A model generated the notes under the pieces. The model made no database searches. It saw nothing but the letters and a program-made list of their open reading frames with translations, and was not told the DNA's origin. Both the position numbers and the translations under genes were made by a program. DNA of 64,000 nt from Flavobacteriales bacterium (GTDB lineage Bacteria; Bacteroidota; Bacteroidia; Flavobacteriales; Flavobacteriaceae). How positions within the stretch are numbered: position 1 is the first letter of the stretch; each line of letters begins with the position of its first letter. Location of the stretch: contig JAMOUV010000010.1 of the NCBI GenBank assembly GCA_027067965.1, positions 62,001-126,000 on the forward strand, written 5' to 3'. Below, in pieces: positions 20,404-29,914 of the stretch.

Positions 20404-23400
20404 ATGAGTGGACATACGATGACAATGCCAGATAACGAAATTAAACATAAACCGGTAAAACCTTATAAACCAAAAAACAAAATCCGTATCGTTACGGCCG
20501 CCTCCCTGTTCGACGGCCACGATGCCGCCATCAACATCATGCGGCGCATCATCCAGCGCACCGGTGTGGAAGTCATTCACCTGGGTCACAACCGCAGCGT
20601 GCGTGAAATAGTGGATGCCGCCATTCAGGAAGACGTGCAAGGCATTGCCGTAACCTCCTACCAAGGCGGCCACATGGAGTTCCTTAAATACATGTACGAC
20701 CTGCTGCAAGAAAAAGGCGCGGGACATATCAAAATTTTCGCCGGCGGCGGCGGCACCATCCTGCCCGAAGAAGCCGAAGAATTGGAGGCATACGGCATCG
20801 AACGCATTTACATGCCCGACGACGGCCTCAAAATGGGTCTGCAAGGCATGATCAACGACTTGGTCCGGCGCGCCGATTTCCCCACCGGCAAAGATATCGA
20901 CGTCCGCTCGGTGGATGACATCAAAACCCAAGACGACCGCATGGTGGCCCAAAGCATCTCCGCGGCCGAAAATTATCCGGAACTCCATACGGACTTGCTG
21001 GAAGCCATCCGCGCCGAAGCCCGCCGCCAACATATCCCCGTGCTGGGTATCACCGGAACCGGGGGCGCCGGAAAATCCTCCCTCACCGACGAGCTTATCC
21101 GCCGCTTCCTCTACGATTTTCCGGAACGCAAGGTGGCCATCATCTCCGTGGATCCCACCAAAAAGAAAACCGGCGGCGCCCTGCTGGGCGACCGTATTCG
21201 CATGAACAGCATCGTACACCCCAATGTGTATATGCGCTCCATGGCCACACGCCAAGCCCATATGTCCATTTCGCCCAAGGTGCAAGATGCCCTGGACGTG
21301 GTCAAAGCGGCCGAATACGACCTGATCCTCCTCGAAAGTTCCGGCATTGGTCAGGCCGATACCCAAATCACCGACTACGCCGACCTGAGCCTGTATGTGA
21401 TGACGCCCGAATACGGCGCGGCCAGCCAGCTGGAAAAAATCGACATGCTGGATTTCGCCGACCTGATTGCCATTAATAAATTCGACAAACGCGGCGCCGA
21501 AGACGCCCTGCGCGACGTGCGCAAACAATACCAACGCAACCATAACTTGTTCCATCTTTCGTTGGACGAAATGCCCGTCTATGGCACCATCGCCTCGCAA
21601 TTCAACAACCCGGGCGTCAATAAACTCTACATGGCGCTCATCGAAAAACTCAACGAAAAAGGCTTCGACTTTCCCAGCGACTTTAAGCCGGTGGACGAAA
21701 ATTATAAGAAACAATACATCATCCCGCCCAAGCGTGTGCGCTACCTTTCCGAAATCGTGGAAACCAACCAAGGATATCACGATTGGGTCGATAAACAAGC
21801 CGGAATCGCCCAAAAACTCTACGGCATTTACCAAACCCTCACGGTTCTGGCCGGCCGCGAACCCGCCGTCACCGAAGAAGGCCTCCGCTGCGACACCGCC
21901 CGCATCCCTGACGACGAAAGCCGCGCTTTGGCCGAAGCGTTGGTCAAACATTTCAAAAAACTGCATAAAAAATTAGACCCGGATAATTGGGACAAAATTC
22001 TGACCTGGCCCGAAAAGGTCAAAAAATACAAAGACCCGGTATTCCGCTACAAGGTGCGGGATAAAATCATCGAGGTGGAAACCCATACGGAAACCCTTTC
22101 GCACCTGAAAATTCCCAAAGTGGCGCTACCCAAATATGAAGCCTGGGGCGACCTGCTCAAATGGTTGCTCAAAGAAAACGTGCCGGGTGAGTTTCCATAT
22201 GCCGCCGGTATTTATCCCTTCAAACGCAAAGGCGAAGACCCGACCCGTATGTTTGCCGGCGAAGGCACGCCCGAACGCACCAACCGCCGCTTTCATTACC
22301 TGAGTTTGGACATGCCCGCCAAACGCCTGTCCACCGCTTTCGACAGCGTTACGCTCTACGGCAACGACCCGGACGAACGTCCCGACATTTACGGCAAGAT
22401 CGGGAACTCCGGCGTGTCGGTCTGCTGCTTGGACGATGCCAAAAAACTTTACTCCGGCTTCGACCTGGCCGATCCGAAAACCTCCGTGTCCATGACCATC
22501 AACGGACCGGCGCCCATGATGCTGGCCTTTTTCCTGAACGCCGCCATCGACCAGCAATGCGAAAAATATATCCGCGAGCACAATCTGGAACATTCGGTGG
22601 AAGCCAAACTCAAAGAAAAATACGACGACCGCGGCCTGGAACGTCCGCGCTACCACGGCGACCTGCCCGAAGGACACAACGGATTGGGATTGCTACTGCT
22701 GGGCGTTACGGGCGACGAAGTGTTGCCCAAAGAGGTGTACGATAAAATCAAAGCCGAAACCATTTCCAAAGTGCGCGGCACCGTCCAAGCCGATATTTTG
22801 AAGGAAGACCAAGCCCAAAACACCTGTATTTTCAGCACGGAATTTTCTCTGCGGCTCATGGGTGACATTCAGGAATATTTCATTAAAAACCGCGTGCGCA
22901 ACTTCTATTCCGTGTCCATTTCCGGTTACCACATCGCCGAAGCCGGCGCCAATCCCATCACGCAATTGGCATTTACGCTGGCCAACGGCTTCACCTACGT
23001 AGAATACTACCTGTCACGCGGCATGCACATCAACGATTTTGCGCCCAACCTGTCGTTTTTCTTTTCCAACGGCATGGATGCCGAATATTCCGTGATAGGC
23101 CGTGTGGCCCGACGCATTTGGGCCAAAGCCATGAAGCTGAAATACGGCGCCAACGCCCGCTCGCAAATGCTCAAATACCATATCCAAACCAGCGGCAGGA
23201 GCCTGCACGCCCAGGAAATCGACTTTAACGACATCCGCACCACTTTGCAGGCGCTCTACGCCATCTACGACAACACCAACTCCCTGCATACCAACGCCTA
23301 CGACGAGGCTATCACCACGCCCACCGAAGAAAGCGTGCGCCGTGCCATGGCCATTCAGCTGATTATCAACAAGGAATTGGGACTGGCCAAAAACGAAAAT

Positions 23401-23874
23401 CCCATCCAAGGCGCCTTCATCATCGAAGAACTCACCGACCTGGTGGAAGAAGCCGTCTATGCCGAATTCAACCGCCTTACCGACCGCGGCGGCGTGCTGG
23501 GTGCCATGGAAACCATGTATCAGCGAAGCAAAATCCAAGAGGAAAGTCTCTACTACGAAAGCCTGAAACTCAGCGGCAAGCTGCCTATCATCGGTGTAAA
23601 CACCTTCCTGCCCAAAGAAGGCATCAAAATTGAAATTCCCAATGAAGTGGTGCGCGCCACCGACGAGGAAAAACAACAACAAATCCGCACCGTCCGCAAC
23701 CTGTATAAAACCTACGAGGACGTAGCGCCCAAAGCCCTGCGCCGCTTACAGGAAGCCGCCTTCCAAAACCGCAACATATTCGAAGAACTCATGGAAGCCG
23801 CCAAAGTGGCTTCGCTCGGCCAACTGACAAGCGCGCTCTTTGAAGTAGGCGGGCAGTATCGGAGGAGTATGTGA
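20404..23874 (+). CDS. icmF: Fused isobutyryl-CoA mutase (IcmF) with built-in G-protein chaperone
   Basis: A 1156-residue adenosylcobalamin enzyme. The N-terminal B12-binding domain (about 28-150) has DGHDAA with the cobalt-ligating His, and FAGGGGTI. A MeaB/MeaI-like GTPase (about 215-420) has Walker [10 protein letters not shown] and INKFDKRG. The C-terminal acyl-CoA mutase barrel runs from about 560 to the end. This domain order is that of IcmF and not of MutA/MutB. It interconverts isobutyryl- and n-butyryl-CoA or related acyl-CoAs, and the GTPase protects and loads the cofactor. The gene is strikingly GC-rich (stretches above 60%) against AT-rich neighbours. It is monocistronic. Confidence 0.93.
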   Translation: MSGHTMTMPDNEIKHKPVKPYKPKNKIRIVTAASLFDGHDAAINIMRRIIQRTGVEVIHLGHNRSVREIVDAAIQEDVQGIAVTSYQGGHMEFLKYMYDLLQEKGAGHIKIFAGGGGTILPEEAEELEAYGIERIYMPDDGLKMGLQGMINDLVRRADFPTGKDIDVRSVDDIKTQDDRMVAQSISAAENYPELHTDLLEAIRAEARRQHIPVLGITGTGGAGKSSLTDELIRRFLYDFPERKVAIISVDPTKKKTGGALLGDRIRMNSIVHPNVYMRSMATRQAHMSISPKVQDALDVVKAAEYDLILLESSGIGQADTQITDYADLSLYVMTPEYGAASQLEKIDMLDFADLIAINKFDKRGAEDALRDVRKQYQRNHNLFHLSLDEMPVYGTIASQFNNPGVNKLYMALIEKLNEKGFDFPSDFKPVDENYKKQYIIPPKRVRYLSEIVETNQGYHDWVDKQAGIAQKLYGIYQTLTVLAGREPAVTEEGLRCDTARIPDDESRALAEALVKHFKKLHKKLDPDNWDKILTWPEKVKKYKDPVFRYKVRDKIIEVETHTETLSHLKIPKVALPKYEAWGDLLKWLLKENVPGEFPYAAGIYPFKRKGEDPTRMFAGEGTPERTNRRFHYLSLDMPAKRLSTAFDSVTLYGNDPDERPDIYGKIGNSGVSVCCLDDAKKLYSGFDLADPKTSVSMTINGPAPMMLAFFLNAAIDQQCEKYIREHNLEHSVEAKLKEKYDDRGLERPRYHGDLPEGHNGLGLLLLGVTGDEVLPKEVYDKIKAETISKVRGTVQADILKEDQAQNTCIFSTEFSLRLMGDIQEYFIKNRVRNFYSVSISGYHIAEAGANPITQLAFTLANGFTYVEYYLSRGMHINDFAPNLSFFFSNGMDAEYSVIGRVARRIWAKAMKLKYGANARSQMLKYHIQTSGRSLHAQEIDFNDIRTTLQALYAIYDNTNSLHTNAYDEAITTPTEESVRRAMAIQLIINKELGLAKNENPIQGAFIIEELTDLVEEAVYAEFNRLTDRGGVLGAMETMYQRSKIQEESLYYESLKLSGKLPIIGVNTFLPKEGIKIEIPNEVVRATDEEKQQQIRTVRNLYKTYEDVAPKALRRLQEAAFQNRNIFEELMEAAKVASLGQLTSALFEVGGQYRRSM

Positions 23875-23952
23875 TTTTTTATGGGGGAAAGTTAATGAGT
23901 GAAGTAGTGATTTAGTGAACAATGAAAAACAAATGGTAAATAATTTGAAGAA

Positions 23953-25107
23953 ATGAATTATCCTGTTATTAAAATATTTCCTGGAAAAATAGATAAGAGA
24001 AACTTTTTGTTTATTAAAACAGCATATAATTCGGAGATTATAAAACATTTGAAGCATTTGGGTGCGAAATGGGATAGGTATCAAAAATGGTGGTATTTGC
24101 CAATTGAAAAAGGTGTTTTGGATAAACTTTTTCGTGAATTTAAGGGGATTGCTTTTTTGGATATTCAAGCAATGAAAAGAAATTCTAATATAAAAGGTTC
24201 TAAAATCGATTTGCATGACTTATTGGAATTAAGTGAAGCTCAAACAACTGCTATAAATGCTTATAAAGCAAAATTGGAAAGACGCCGTTACAGTCCGCAT
24301 ACCATTAAAATGTATATGAATTATTTTGAAAAGTTTTTAAATTATTTTAAGGAGATAGATCCCGAAAAAATTCAAGCTGACGAAATTCAAAATTATTTAT
24401 TGTTTCTGATTAGGAAGAAGGGAATAGGGATCAGTATGCAAAATCAAATTATCAATAGCATTAAATTTTATTATGAACAGGTTTTGGGACGTGAGAAGAA
24501 GGTTTATTGGTTGGACCGGCCGCGTAAGGAAAAAAAATTACCCAATGTGATAAACAAGTCTGAAATAAAAAGTATGCTTGCTTATACGCCGAATATTAAA
24601 CACAAGGTTATTATATCATTGCTTTATTCAGCGGGATTGCGGCGTAGTGAGTTGTTGAATATGCGATTGACGGATATTGATTGGGAAAGGAAGCAAATTT
24701 TTATTCGTGGCGGCAAAGGAAAGAAAGACAGGATCAGTATGTTATCCGACATGTTGGCCGGCATGTTGAAGGAATATTTAAAGACGTATAAACCGAAATA
24801 TTGGTTAATAGAAGGCGCAAGAGGTTCCAAATATGGAGAAAGCAGTGTATTGGCTGTTGTTAAAAATGCCGCTAAAAGGGCCGGTATAAAAAAGACGGTA
24901 ACACCGCATACATTACGTCATAGTTTTGCCACACATTTGTTGGAGAACGGTACGGACATACGTTACGTACAGGAATTATTGGGACATAATTCTTTGAAAA
25001 CAACGCAACGATATACGCATTTGAGTGATATGTCTCTGAGAAAAATAAAAAGTCCCTTGGACGAACTTTTTAACGATGAGGATTTGAAAGACAACGAATT
25101 AAGCTAA
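23953..25107 (+). CDS. Tyrosine recombinase with novel N-terminal domain, integrase of the cassette array
   Basis: A 384-residue site-specific recombinase. Residues 1-75 form an extra N-terminal domain with GAKWDRYQKWWYLP. This resembles short domains in which an aromatic-rich hairpin follows a G-x-(K/R)-W motif (similar in look to DUF5710). A SAM-like core-binding domain (about 92-180) and the catalytic domain (about 200-372) follow. The catalytic set is complete: Arg in AGLRRSEL (about 228), Lys in GGKGKKDR, HTLRHSFATH, LGHNSLKTT and Tyr in QRYTH (about 353). It ends with KSPLDELF, similar to the tail of IntI. It lacks the ~20-residue insertion before HTLRH that defines integron IntI. It lies 44 bp upstream of the first cassette in the same orientation. 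Role in cassette exchange is inferred. Confidence 0.9.
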   Translation: MNYPVIKIFPGKIDKRNFLFIKTAYNSEIIKHLKHLGAKWDRYQKWWYLPIEKGVLDKLFREFKGIAFLDIQAMKRNSNIKGSKIDLHDLLELSEAQTTAINAYKAKLERRRYSPHTIKMYMNYFEKFLNYFKEIDPEKIQADEIQNYLLFLIRKKGIGISMQNQIINSIKFYYEQVLGREKKVYWLDRPRKEKKLPNVINKSEIKSMLAYTPNIKHKVIISLLYSAGLRRSELLNMRLTDIDWERKQIFIRGGKGKKDRISMLSDMLAGMLKEYLKTYKPKYWLIEGARGSKYGESSVLAVVKNAAKRAGIKKTVTPHTLRHSFATHLLENGTDIRYVQELLGHNSLKTTQRYTHLSDMSLRKIKSPLDELFNDEDLKDNELS

Positions 25108-25160
25108 AGAATATTATTGGAATATATAGTTAATGTGTGTATATTTGGACGTTGTGCACT
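25108..25160 (+). promoter_or_regulatory. attI-like junction with Pc-like promoter
   Basis: TTG at 25117-25119 and TATATTTG at 25140-25147 are separated by 20 bp, matching a full Bacteroidota promoter that reads into cassette 1. The cassette boundary GTTGTGCACT lies at 25151-25160. The half-site before it (TATA, then a terminal C before GTT) loosely resembles the left halves of the attC-like sites. This places a promoter inside the insertion site, as Pc does in integrons. Recombination at this position is inferred. Confidence 0.6.
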
Positions 25161-25176
25161 ATAAATACAAATTAAA

Positions 25177-26331
25177 ATGAAGCAAGTAATTTTTTTTTTA
25201 GTAATATACTTTTTAACAGGTTGCTCTAATAAACCGAAAAACCTTACAGCAAAAAATGAAAAAATAAATAATGAGATTAAAGTTGAAATAAACCATAATA
25301 TCGAAACGGTAGGTATTATTTTAATTCTTTCCGATTTGGGAGATTATGTTTTAAAAAATTATAAAGGAAATGAATATTCATTGATTAAACTTTATAGGAA
25401 AGAATTTAAAAAATTTAAACAACACCCTGCTGTTCTGAAAGCAAATGAATTAGGAAAAAAAGATTTATTGCAATTCGGATATTTTTATTATGGTTTATCT
25501 TTTAATACTTTACCTGAATTTAAAAAAATACACAAACGATTTGATGAATATTATTTAAGTAAAAAACTATCAAAGGAAGAAATTGAAATTGATTTAGAAA
25601 AATTTGATGAACTCATAAGAAAATTTTATAAAGATGCAAAACTCAATGATTTTTTTCTCAACCATAAAATATTTTATTCTCAAATTAAAAATGAAGTAAA
25701 AAAATCTATCCCTAACAATATAATTTCCGTAATGGAAAATTATTTCAAAAATTACGAAAATGAATATATAATTATTCCATCACCAACAATTTTTACAGGT
25801 TGGAATTTTGGACCTAATATAAAGGGAAATAACAAAACTATTTTTTATTATGTTACAGGACCAACAGATGATATAAACCCGAAAAGAAATTCAATTGATG
25901 AAATTAACAAGGATGATAATTTAGGTTTCGTAGATCCCGATTATTATAAAGAATTAGCAATACACGAATTTGGTCATTCTTTTATCCGATTTATTGATAA
26001 GGATAGAAATAAAAAACTATGGGAAAGCCTATCTTACTTAAACAACGAACAACTGAAAAAGAATTTTGAAAGAATTGGAGAAGGAACAGAATGGAATACT
26101 GTTTTTGAAGAGCATTTGGTAAGAGCAAATGAAATAATGATTTGGAAAGAAATGGCAAATGAAAAAATGGCAAATGAAAAATTAGAATACGAGAAAAGTC
26201 AAGGAATTTTATATATAGAAGATTTTGTTAATGCTCTTGATAAATATAGAGTAAATAAGGAAAATTACAAATCATTTGAAGCTTTTTTTCCTGAACTAAT
26301 TAATAATTTGAAGATGATAAAGAAACAATAA
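25177..26331 (+). CDS. Cassette 1: lipoprotein with HExxH metallopeptidase motif (DUF4932-like)
   Basis: A 384-residue lipoprotein: the signal MKQVIFFLVIYFLTGC ends in a lipobox Cys at 16. The zinc-binding HEFGH occurs near residue 268 in AIHEFGHSF, and a Glu-rich helix further on (FEEHLVRANE) could give the third ligand. The general pattern resembles DUF4932 proteins, an assignment made from memory. A short duplication (ANEKMANEK) is visible near residue 330. The ATG lies only 26 bp after the cassette boundary, and the stop is 1 bp before the attC-like repeat, as in integron cassettes. Probably anchored in a cell envelope membrane. Substrate unknown. Confidence 0.72.
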   Translation: MKQVIFFLVIYFLTGCSNKPKNLTAKNEKINNEIKVEINHNIETVGIILILSDLGDYVLKNYKGNEYSLIKLYRKEFKKFKQHPAVLKANELGKKDLLQFGYFYYGLSFNTLPEFKKIHKRFDEYYLSKKLSKEEIEIDLEKFDELIRKFYKDAKLNDFFLNHKIFYSQIKNEVKKSIPNNIISVMENYFKNYENEYIIIPSPTIFTGWNFGPNIKGNNKTIFYYVTGPTDDINPKRNSIDEINKDDNLGFVDPDYYKELAIHEFGHSFIRFIDKDRNKKLWESLSYLNNEQLKKNFERIGEGTEWNTVFEEHLVRANEIMIWKEMANEKMANEKLEYEKSQGILYIEDFVNALDKYRVNKENYKSFEAFFPELINNLKMIKKQ

Positions 26332-26332
26332 C

Positions 26333-26535
26333 AGTGCACAACATTTTGTATAGCCAATAGCTACCACAGTCAAACCCGCAAGGTTTGTGTATTTTTTCAC
26401 GTAAAATTCTTTTGAATTTTCCTGAAAAAATACAAGATAGCAAAATTCAAAAGAATTTTACTATCTTTTGGTGATTACCTAAAAGGTAGGTGCGTTTTAT
26501 CACGCTACTTGCCATACAAGTTGCCGTTGTGCGTA
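26333..26535 (+). repeat. attC-like site A (end of cassette 1)
   Basis: R''-like box AGTGCACAAC (26333-26342), 3-nt spacer, L''-like TTGTATAGC. After an internal region with hairpins comes L'-like GCCATACAA, a 6-nt spacer and R'-like GTTGTGCGTA (26526-26535). The R'' box is the exact complement of the start of cassette 1 (25151-25160). Two copies of an AATTC-TTTTGAATT-type palindrome occupy the centre. It is the most divergent of the four sites. Confidence 0.75.
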
Positions 26536-26635
26536 AGTAATCAGAGAAAAATTTGATTGAAAATATATTGCTAACTGACAAAATGAATTTATAAAAATTT
26601 AGTGTAATAAATATAACTACGCAATAAATATTATT

Positions 26636-27535
26636 ATGAAATTTAAAATAATTCTTTTAATGCTATTTTTTATTTCCTGCAAGGAAAAAAAACAACGGAA
26701 CGAAAACCAAATGGTTATTAAGACAAATAAAATAACCTTAAAAGCTGATAAACCGGAGAAAGAAACGGAAAAAACAAAAAAATTCTATAAAATTAAAATT
26801 AATGAAAAATATGTAATTATAGTCTCGCCTGATGAAAAAGCAATTGATAAAATAAAAGGTGAAATGGGAGAAAATAATTTTTATACAATGACAGATGATA
26901 TAATGTTCTATCAATCAGAGTTATTAGATATATTAGATAGTTTAAATATTAAACATATTCAGACAGATAAGAGACTTATAGAAATTAAAACACCAAATGA
27001 AATAATTAGATTTAATGCAGACACAAGCTCTATTAAATGGAAATATTTTTATTTTGACGGAAAAGAGATTAAAGAAAAAGAAATCTTTGATTTATTAGAT
27101 TTAGAAAATAACATACAGGCTAATAAAAAAGAGACTAAACAAGAAGTTTGTGCTTTTAAAAAGTTTGTAAAATATCAAATGAACGACACAATAAAAATTG
27201 ACATTGACGGAGATAATAAAATTGAGCAAATTTATTTTAATAATAAAGATTGTAAGAAATTGATTATAGAAAAAGAGAATAAAGCAAAACTCACTTTCGG
27301 TTGCGGAGAAAAGAAAGAAATAGCGTTTCTTAAAAATATTAATTGGGTTGATCATTGGTGTGTTGTTTATGACAAGGAAGTATGGCAAGTTTTATTTAAA
27401 AAAGACGGTGATATTTATAAGGATACAATTATTAAATTGGAAAGACCAAGCATTTATATTGGGAAAAAAGACGAAGGTGGTGGTATTATTACCTATAAAA
27501 AAGGGAAAATATATTGGATACATCAGGCTGAATGA
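26636..27535 (+). CDS. Cassette 2: lipoprotein of unknown function
   Basis: A 299-residue protein with signal peptide MKFKIILLMLFFISC and lipobox Cys at 15, followed by a Lys-rich linker. The rest is a mixed alpha/beta, Lys- and Ile-rich sequence with no motif recognised. KIDIDGDNKIEQIYF near residue 187 looks like an EF-hand or VCBS-like Asp-rich turn. It is the only gene in its cassette. The stop is 4 bp before the R'' box of site B. About 100 bp of AT-rich leader separate the cassette boundary from the ATG. Confidence 0.65.
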   Translation: MKFKIILLMLFFISCKEKKQRNENQMVIKTNKITLKADKPEKETEKTKKFYKIKINEKYVIIVSPDEKAIDKIKGEMGENNFYTMTDDIMFYQSELLDILDSLNIKHIQTDKRLIEIKTPNEIIRFNADTSSIKWKYFYFDGKEIKEKEIFDLLDLENNIQANKKETKQEVCAFKKFVKYQMNDTIKIDIDGDNKIEQIYFNNKDCKKLIIEKENKAKLTFGCGEKKEIAFLKNINWVDHWCVVYDKEVWQVLFKKDGDIYKDTIIKLERPSIYIGKKDEGGGIITYKKGKIYWIHQAE

Positions 27536-27539
27536 AACC

Positions 27540-27742
27540 TACGCACAACACAGTATATAGCTCATAGCGGTTAAGTGCTTAATCCAAAGGCAGTTGCGTG
27601 CTTGCCCGCAAAATTCAAAGAATTTTGCAAATCGGAAAAAATTAAATTATGCAAAATTCTTTGAATTTTGCTACCTTTGTGCAGTTAGGAAAGGTAAATG
27701 CGTAAAAATCCGCTACGAGCCATATACGAAATCGTTGTGTGC
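27540..27742 (+). repeat. attC-like site B (end of cassette 2)
   Basis: R'' TACGCACAAC (27540-27549), spacer ACA, L'' GTATATAGCTCATAGCGG. L' CCGCTACGAGCCATATAC, spacer GAAATC, R' GTTGTGTGC (27734-27742). L arms pair over 18 positions with two A/C differences on the top strand; these become T-G wobbles on the bottom strand. The centre has two mutually complementary palindromes with arms GCAAAATTC / GAATTTTGC (27608-27628, 27651-27671), then TACCTTTG (27672-27679), a perfect -7 box. The R'' box complements the start of cassette 2 over 10 of 10 bases. Confidence 0.8.
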
Positions 27743-27834
27743 CAGCAGAAAAAAAATCACAAAACAGCAAGATTGAAAAAGTCAAACTCAAAAATATTAA
27801 CTTATTTTGCTACTGAAAATTAAAAATAAAAAAT

Positions 27835-28698
27835 GTGAGTAGCAGAAAAGATACACAATCGGAATATTTAAAAAAACTGAATATTGTTTTTGACTACATC
27901 GAAAATAATTTGGACAGAAAGCTTACAATAAAAGAACTCGCTGAAATTTCAAATCTGTCCGAATTTCATTTTCATAGAATAATCAAAAGTGTTCTCGGCG
28001 AAAATATTGGAAATTATATCACCCGAAAAAGAATTGAAACTGCTGCCCATTTGATTAGATACACAAATCTTGAAATTAAAGAAATTGCTTATAATGTCGG
28101 TTATGAAAGCCCTGCCTCATTAAGCAAAATTTTTAAACAATTCTATCATATTTCACCAAGCGAATATCGAAAAAATAGAGATTTTTTTATTGTAAGACCA
28201 GAGCTTAAAAGTCCGAAGATCGTGTTAGAAAGTCCGGTTATTAAAACTATCCAACCCCAAAAAGTAATATACATCAAAATAACAGGAAAATACGGAAACA
28301 AAAATTATCCGGAAGTTTGGAAAGAACTGTGGAATTTTGCCGAAGTAAATAATCTAATAACAGAACACACAAAACGAATTGGAATAAGTTATGATGACCC
28401 GAAAATTACGCCAAATGAAAAATGCAAATACGATGTTTGTTTAACTGTTGATAAAGAAATTAAACCTGTCGGAAAAATTGGAACCAAAAGCATAAAAGGC
28501 GGAAAATATGCTATTTTTACCTACAAAGGAGATTATAAAAATTTAGGAATTGTTTACGATAAAATTTTCGGCAATTGGTTGATAAACAGCAATTACAAAA
28601 TACGAAACATTCCTGTTTTTGAAATCAAAGAAAATCCACTTTCGGAAACCGATAAAAACAAATTTGTTACAAAAATATATTTACCCATAAAATCTTAA
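27835..28698 (+). CDS. Cassette 3a: AraC-family regulator with GyrI-like domain (Rob/SoxS type)
   Basis: A 287-residue protein. Two helix-turn-helix units of an AraC domain occupy residues about 12-115 (LTIKELAEISNLSEFHFHRIIK; IKEIAYNVGYESPASLSKIFKQ). A GyrI-like small-molecule-binding domain fills the rest (about 140-285, KVIYIKITGKYG, GGKYAIFTYKGDY). This is the Rob/MarA-Rob architecture used by multidrug-responsive activators. The start is GTG at 27835; no ATG precedes it before an in-frame stop. It probably controls the next gene, 3 bp downstream. Confidence 0.82.
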   Translation: MSSRKDTQSEYLKKLNIVFDYIENNLDRKLTIKELAEISNLSEFHFHRIIKSVLGENIGNYITRKRIETAAHLIRYTNLEIKEIAYNVGYESPASLSKIFKQFYHISPSEYRKNRDFFIVRPELKSPKIVLESPVIKTIQPQKVIYIKITGKYGNKNYPEVWKELWNFAEVNNLITEHTKRIGISYDDPKITPNEKCKYDVCLTVDKEIKPVGKIGTKSIKGGKYAIFTYKGDYKNLGIVYDKIFGNWLINSNYKIRNIPVFEIKENPLSETDKNKFVTKIYLPIKS

Positions 28699-28701
28699 AA
28701 A

Positions 28702-29688
28702 ATGAAAATAAAAAATTTTAAACATTTCAAAGGACAGCACTGTGAAACTACCACAACAGGAAGCCTGTTAAAACATATTGGTGTTGAATTGTCAGAGCCG
28801 ATGCTTTTCGGGATAGGACAAGGATTGGGATACATTTTTTGGAATATGAAAATAATGGATTTTCCTTTCATCGGCGGACGCATAAAACCCGATTTATTGA
28901 CAAAAAATATATGCGAAAATTTAAACCTGAATTTAGAAGTAAAAGAAACTTCATCTATAAAAAAAGCGTGGCAAAATGTAAAAGAAAAAATTGACGACAA
29001 TATTCCTGTCGGCTTAAAACTTGACAGTTATTATTTGGAATATTTTACAAGTAAAATTCATTTTGCGGGACATTATATTGCCATTTATGGATATGACGAT
29101 GAATTTGCCTATGTTGTAGATACTAAACAGCAAGGCGGATTGATGAAAACAAGTCTGAAAAATCTTGAATTGGCAAGAAATGAAAAAGGACCAATGTCAT
29201 CTCGGAATTTGAGTTTTACAATAAGCAAAACAGAAAAAGATTATGACCTGCAAGAAGTAATCAAAAATGCCATTATCAACAATGCCAAAGATTATCTAAA
29301 TCCACCGATTAAAAACATTGGATATAAAGGAATATTGAAAACAAGCACCGAAATAAAGAAATGGTTTAACAACAGCAAGAATATTGAAAGAGATTTTAAG
29401 ACGACTGCAATGCTAATGGAAAAAGGCGGAACAGGCGGAGCAATTTTCAGGAATTTTTACAGAGATTTTCTAAAAGAAAGCTACGAAAGATTAAAAATAG
29501 AAAACATCAATAAAGCATACCAAGAATTTAGCAAAATTGCTGAAATGTGGACAGAAGTTTCATCACTTTTTGAAAAAACAGGAGAAACAAAAGAAATAAA
29601 ATATATCAATGAAGCCTCTGAAATATTAGAAAAACTATCTGAAAAAGAAAAACGAGCAATGGAATTATTGATAAACATAAAAGATTGA
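28702..29688 (+). CDS. Cassette 3b: BtrH-like protein (BtrH_N/DUF4872)
   Basis: A 328-residue protein whose N-terminal half fits the BtrH_N family, a papain-like fold named for butirosin protein H, an acyltransferase. The likely catalytic Cys is in GQHCETTTTG (about residue 14), and the His is in FAGHYIAIYGYDD (about 123), followed by VVDT. The C-terminal half is helical and charged. Co-transcription with the AraC-GyrI regulator suggests an inducible small-molecule modifying or peptide-transfer activity, which is inference. The stop is 6 bp before site C. Confidence 0.68.
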   Translation: MKIKNFKHFKGQHCETTTTGSLLKHIGVELSEPMLFGIGQGLGYIFWNMKIMDFPFIGGRIKPDLLTKNICENLNLNLEVKETSSIKKAWQNVKEKIDDNIPVGLKLDSYYLEYFTSKIHFAGHYIAIYGYDDEFAYVVDTKQQGGLMKTSLKNLELARNEKGPMSSRNLSFTISKTEKDYDLQEVIKNAIINNAKDYLNPPIKNIGYKGILKTSTEIKKWFNNSKNIERDFKTTAMLMEKGGTGGAIFRNFYRDFLKESYERLKIENINKAYQEFSKIAEMWTEVSSLFEKTGETKEIKYINEASEILEKLSEKEKRAMELLINIKD

Positions 29689-29694
29689 AAGCCA

Positions 29695-29896
29695 GCACAC
29701 AACATTGTATATAGCTCATAGCGGTTAAGTGCTTAATTCAAAGACAGTTGTGTGTTTACCCGCAAAATTCAAAGAATTTTGCAAATCGGAAAAAATTAAA
29801 TTATGCAAAATTCTTTGAATTTTGCTACCTTTGTGCAGTTGGGAAAGGTAAGTGCGTAAAAATCCGCTACGAGCCATATACGAAACCGTTGGCGCT
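29695..29896 (+). repeat. attC-like site C (end of cassette 3)
   Basis: R'' GCACACAAC (29695-29703), spacer ATT, L'' GTATATAGCTCATAGCGG. L' CCGCTACGAGCCATATAC, spacer GAAACC, R' GTTGGCGCT (29888-29896). The R'' box complements the first nine bases of cassette 3 (27734-27742). The central double palindrome and TACCTTTG (29826-29833) are as in site B. Confidence 0.8.
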
Positions 29897-29914
29897 CATT
29901 AAAAAAATAATAAA

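Noticed and set aside
20401-21966. 521-residue antisense frame opposite icmF
   Set aside because: Its composition (Gly, Phe, His, Val rich) is that of a shadow of GC-rich codons; icmF is a clear full-length family member.
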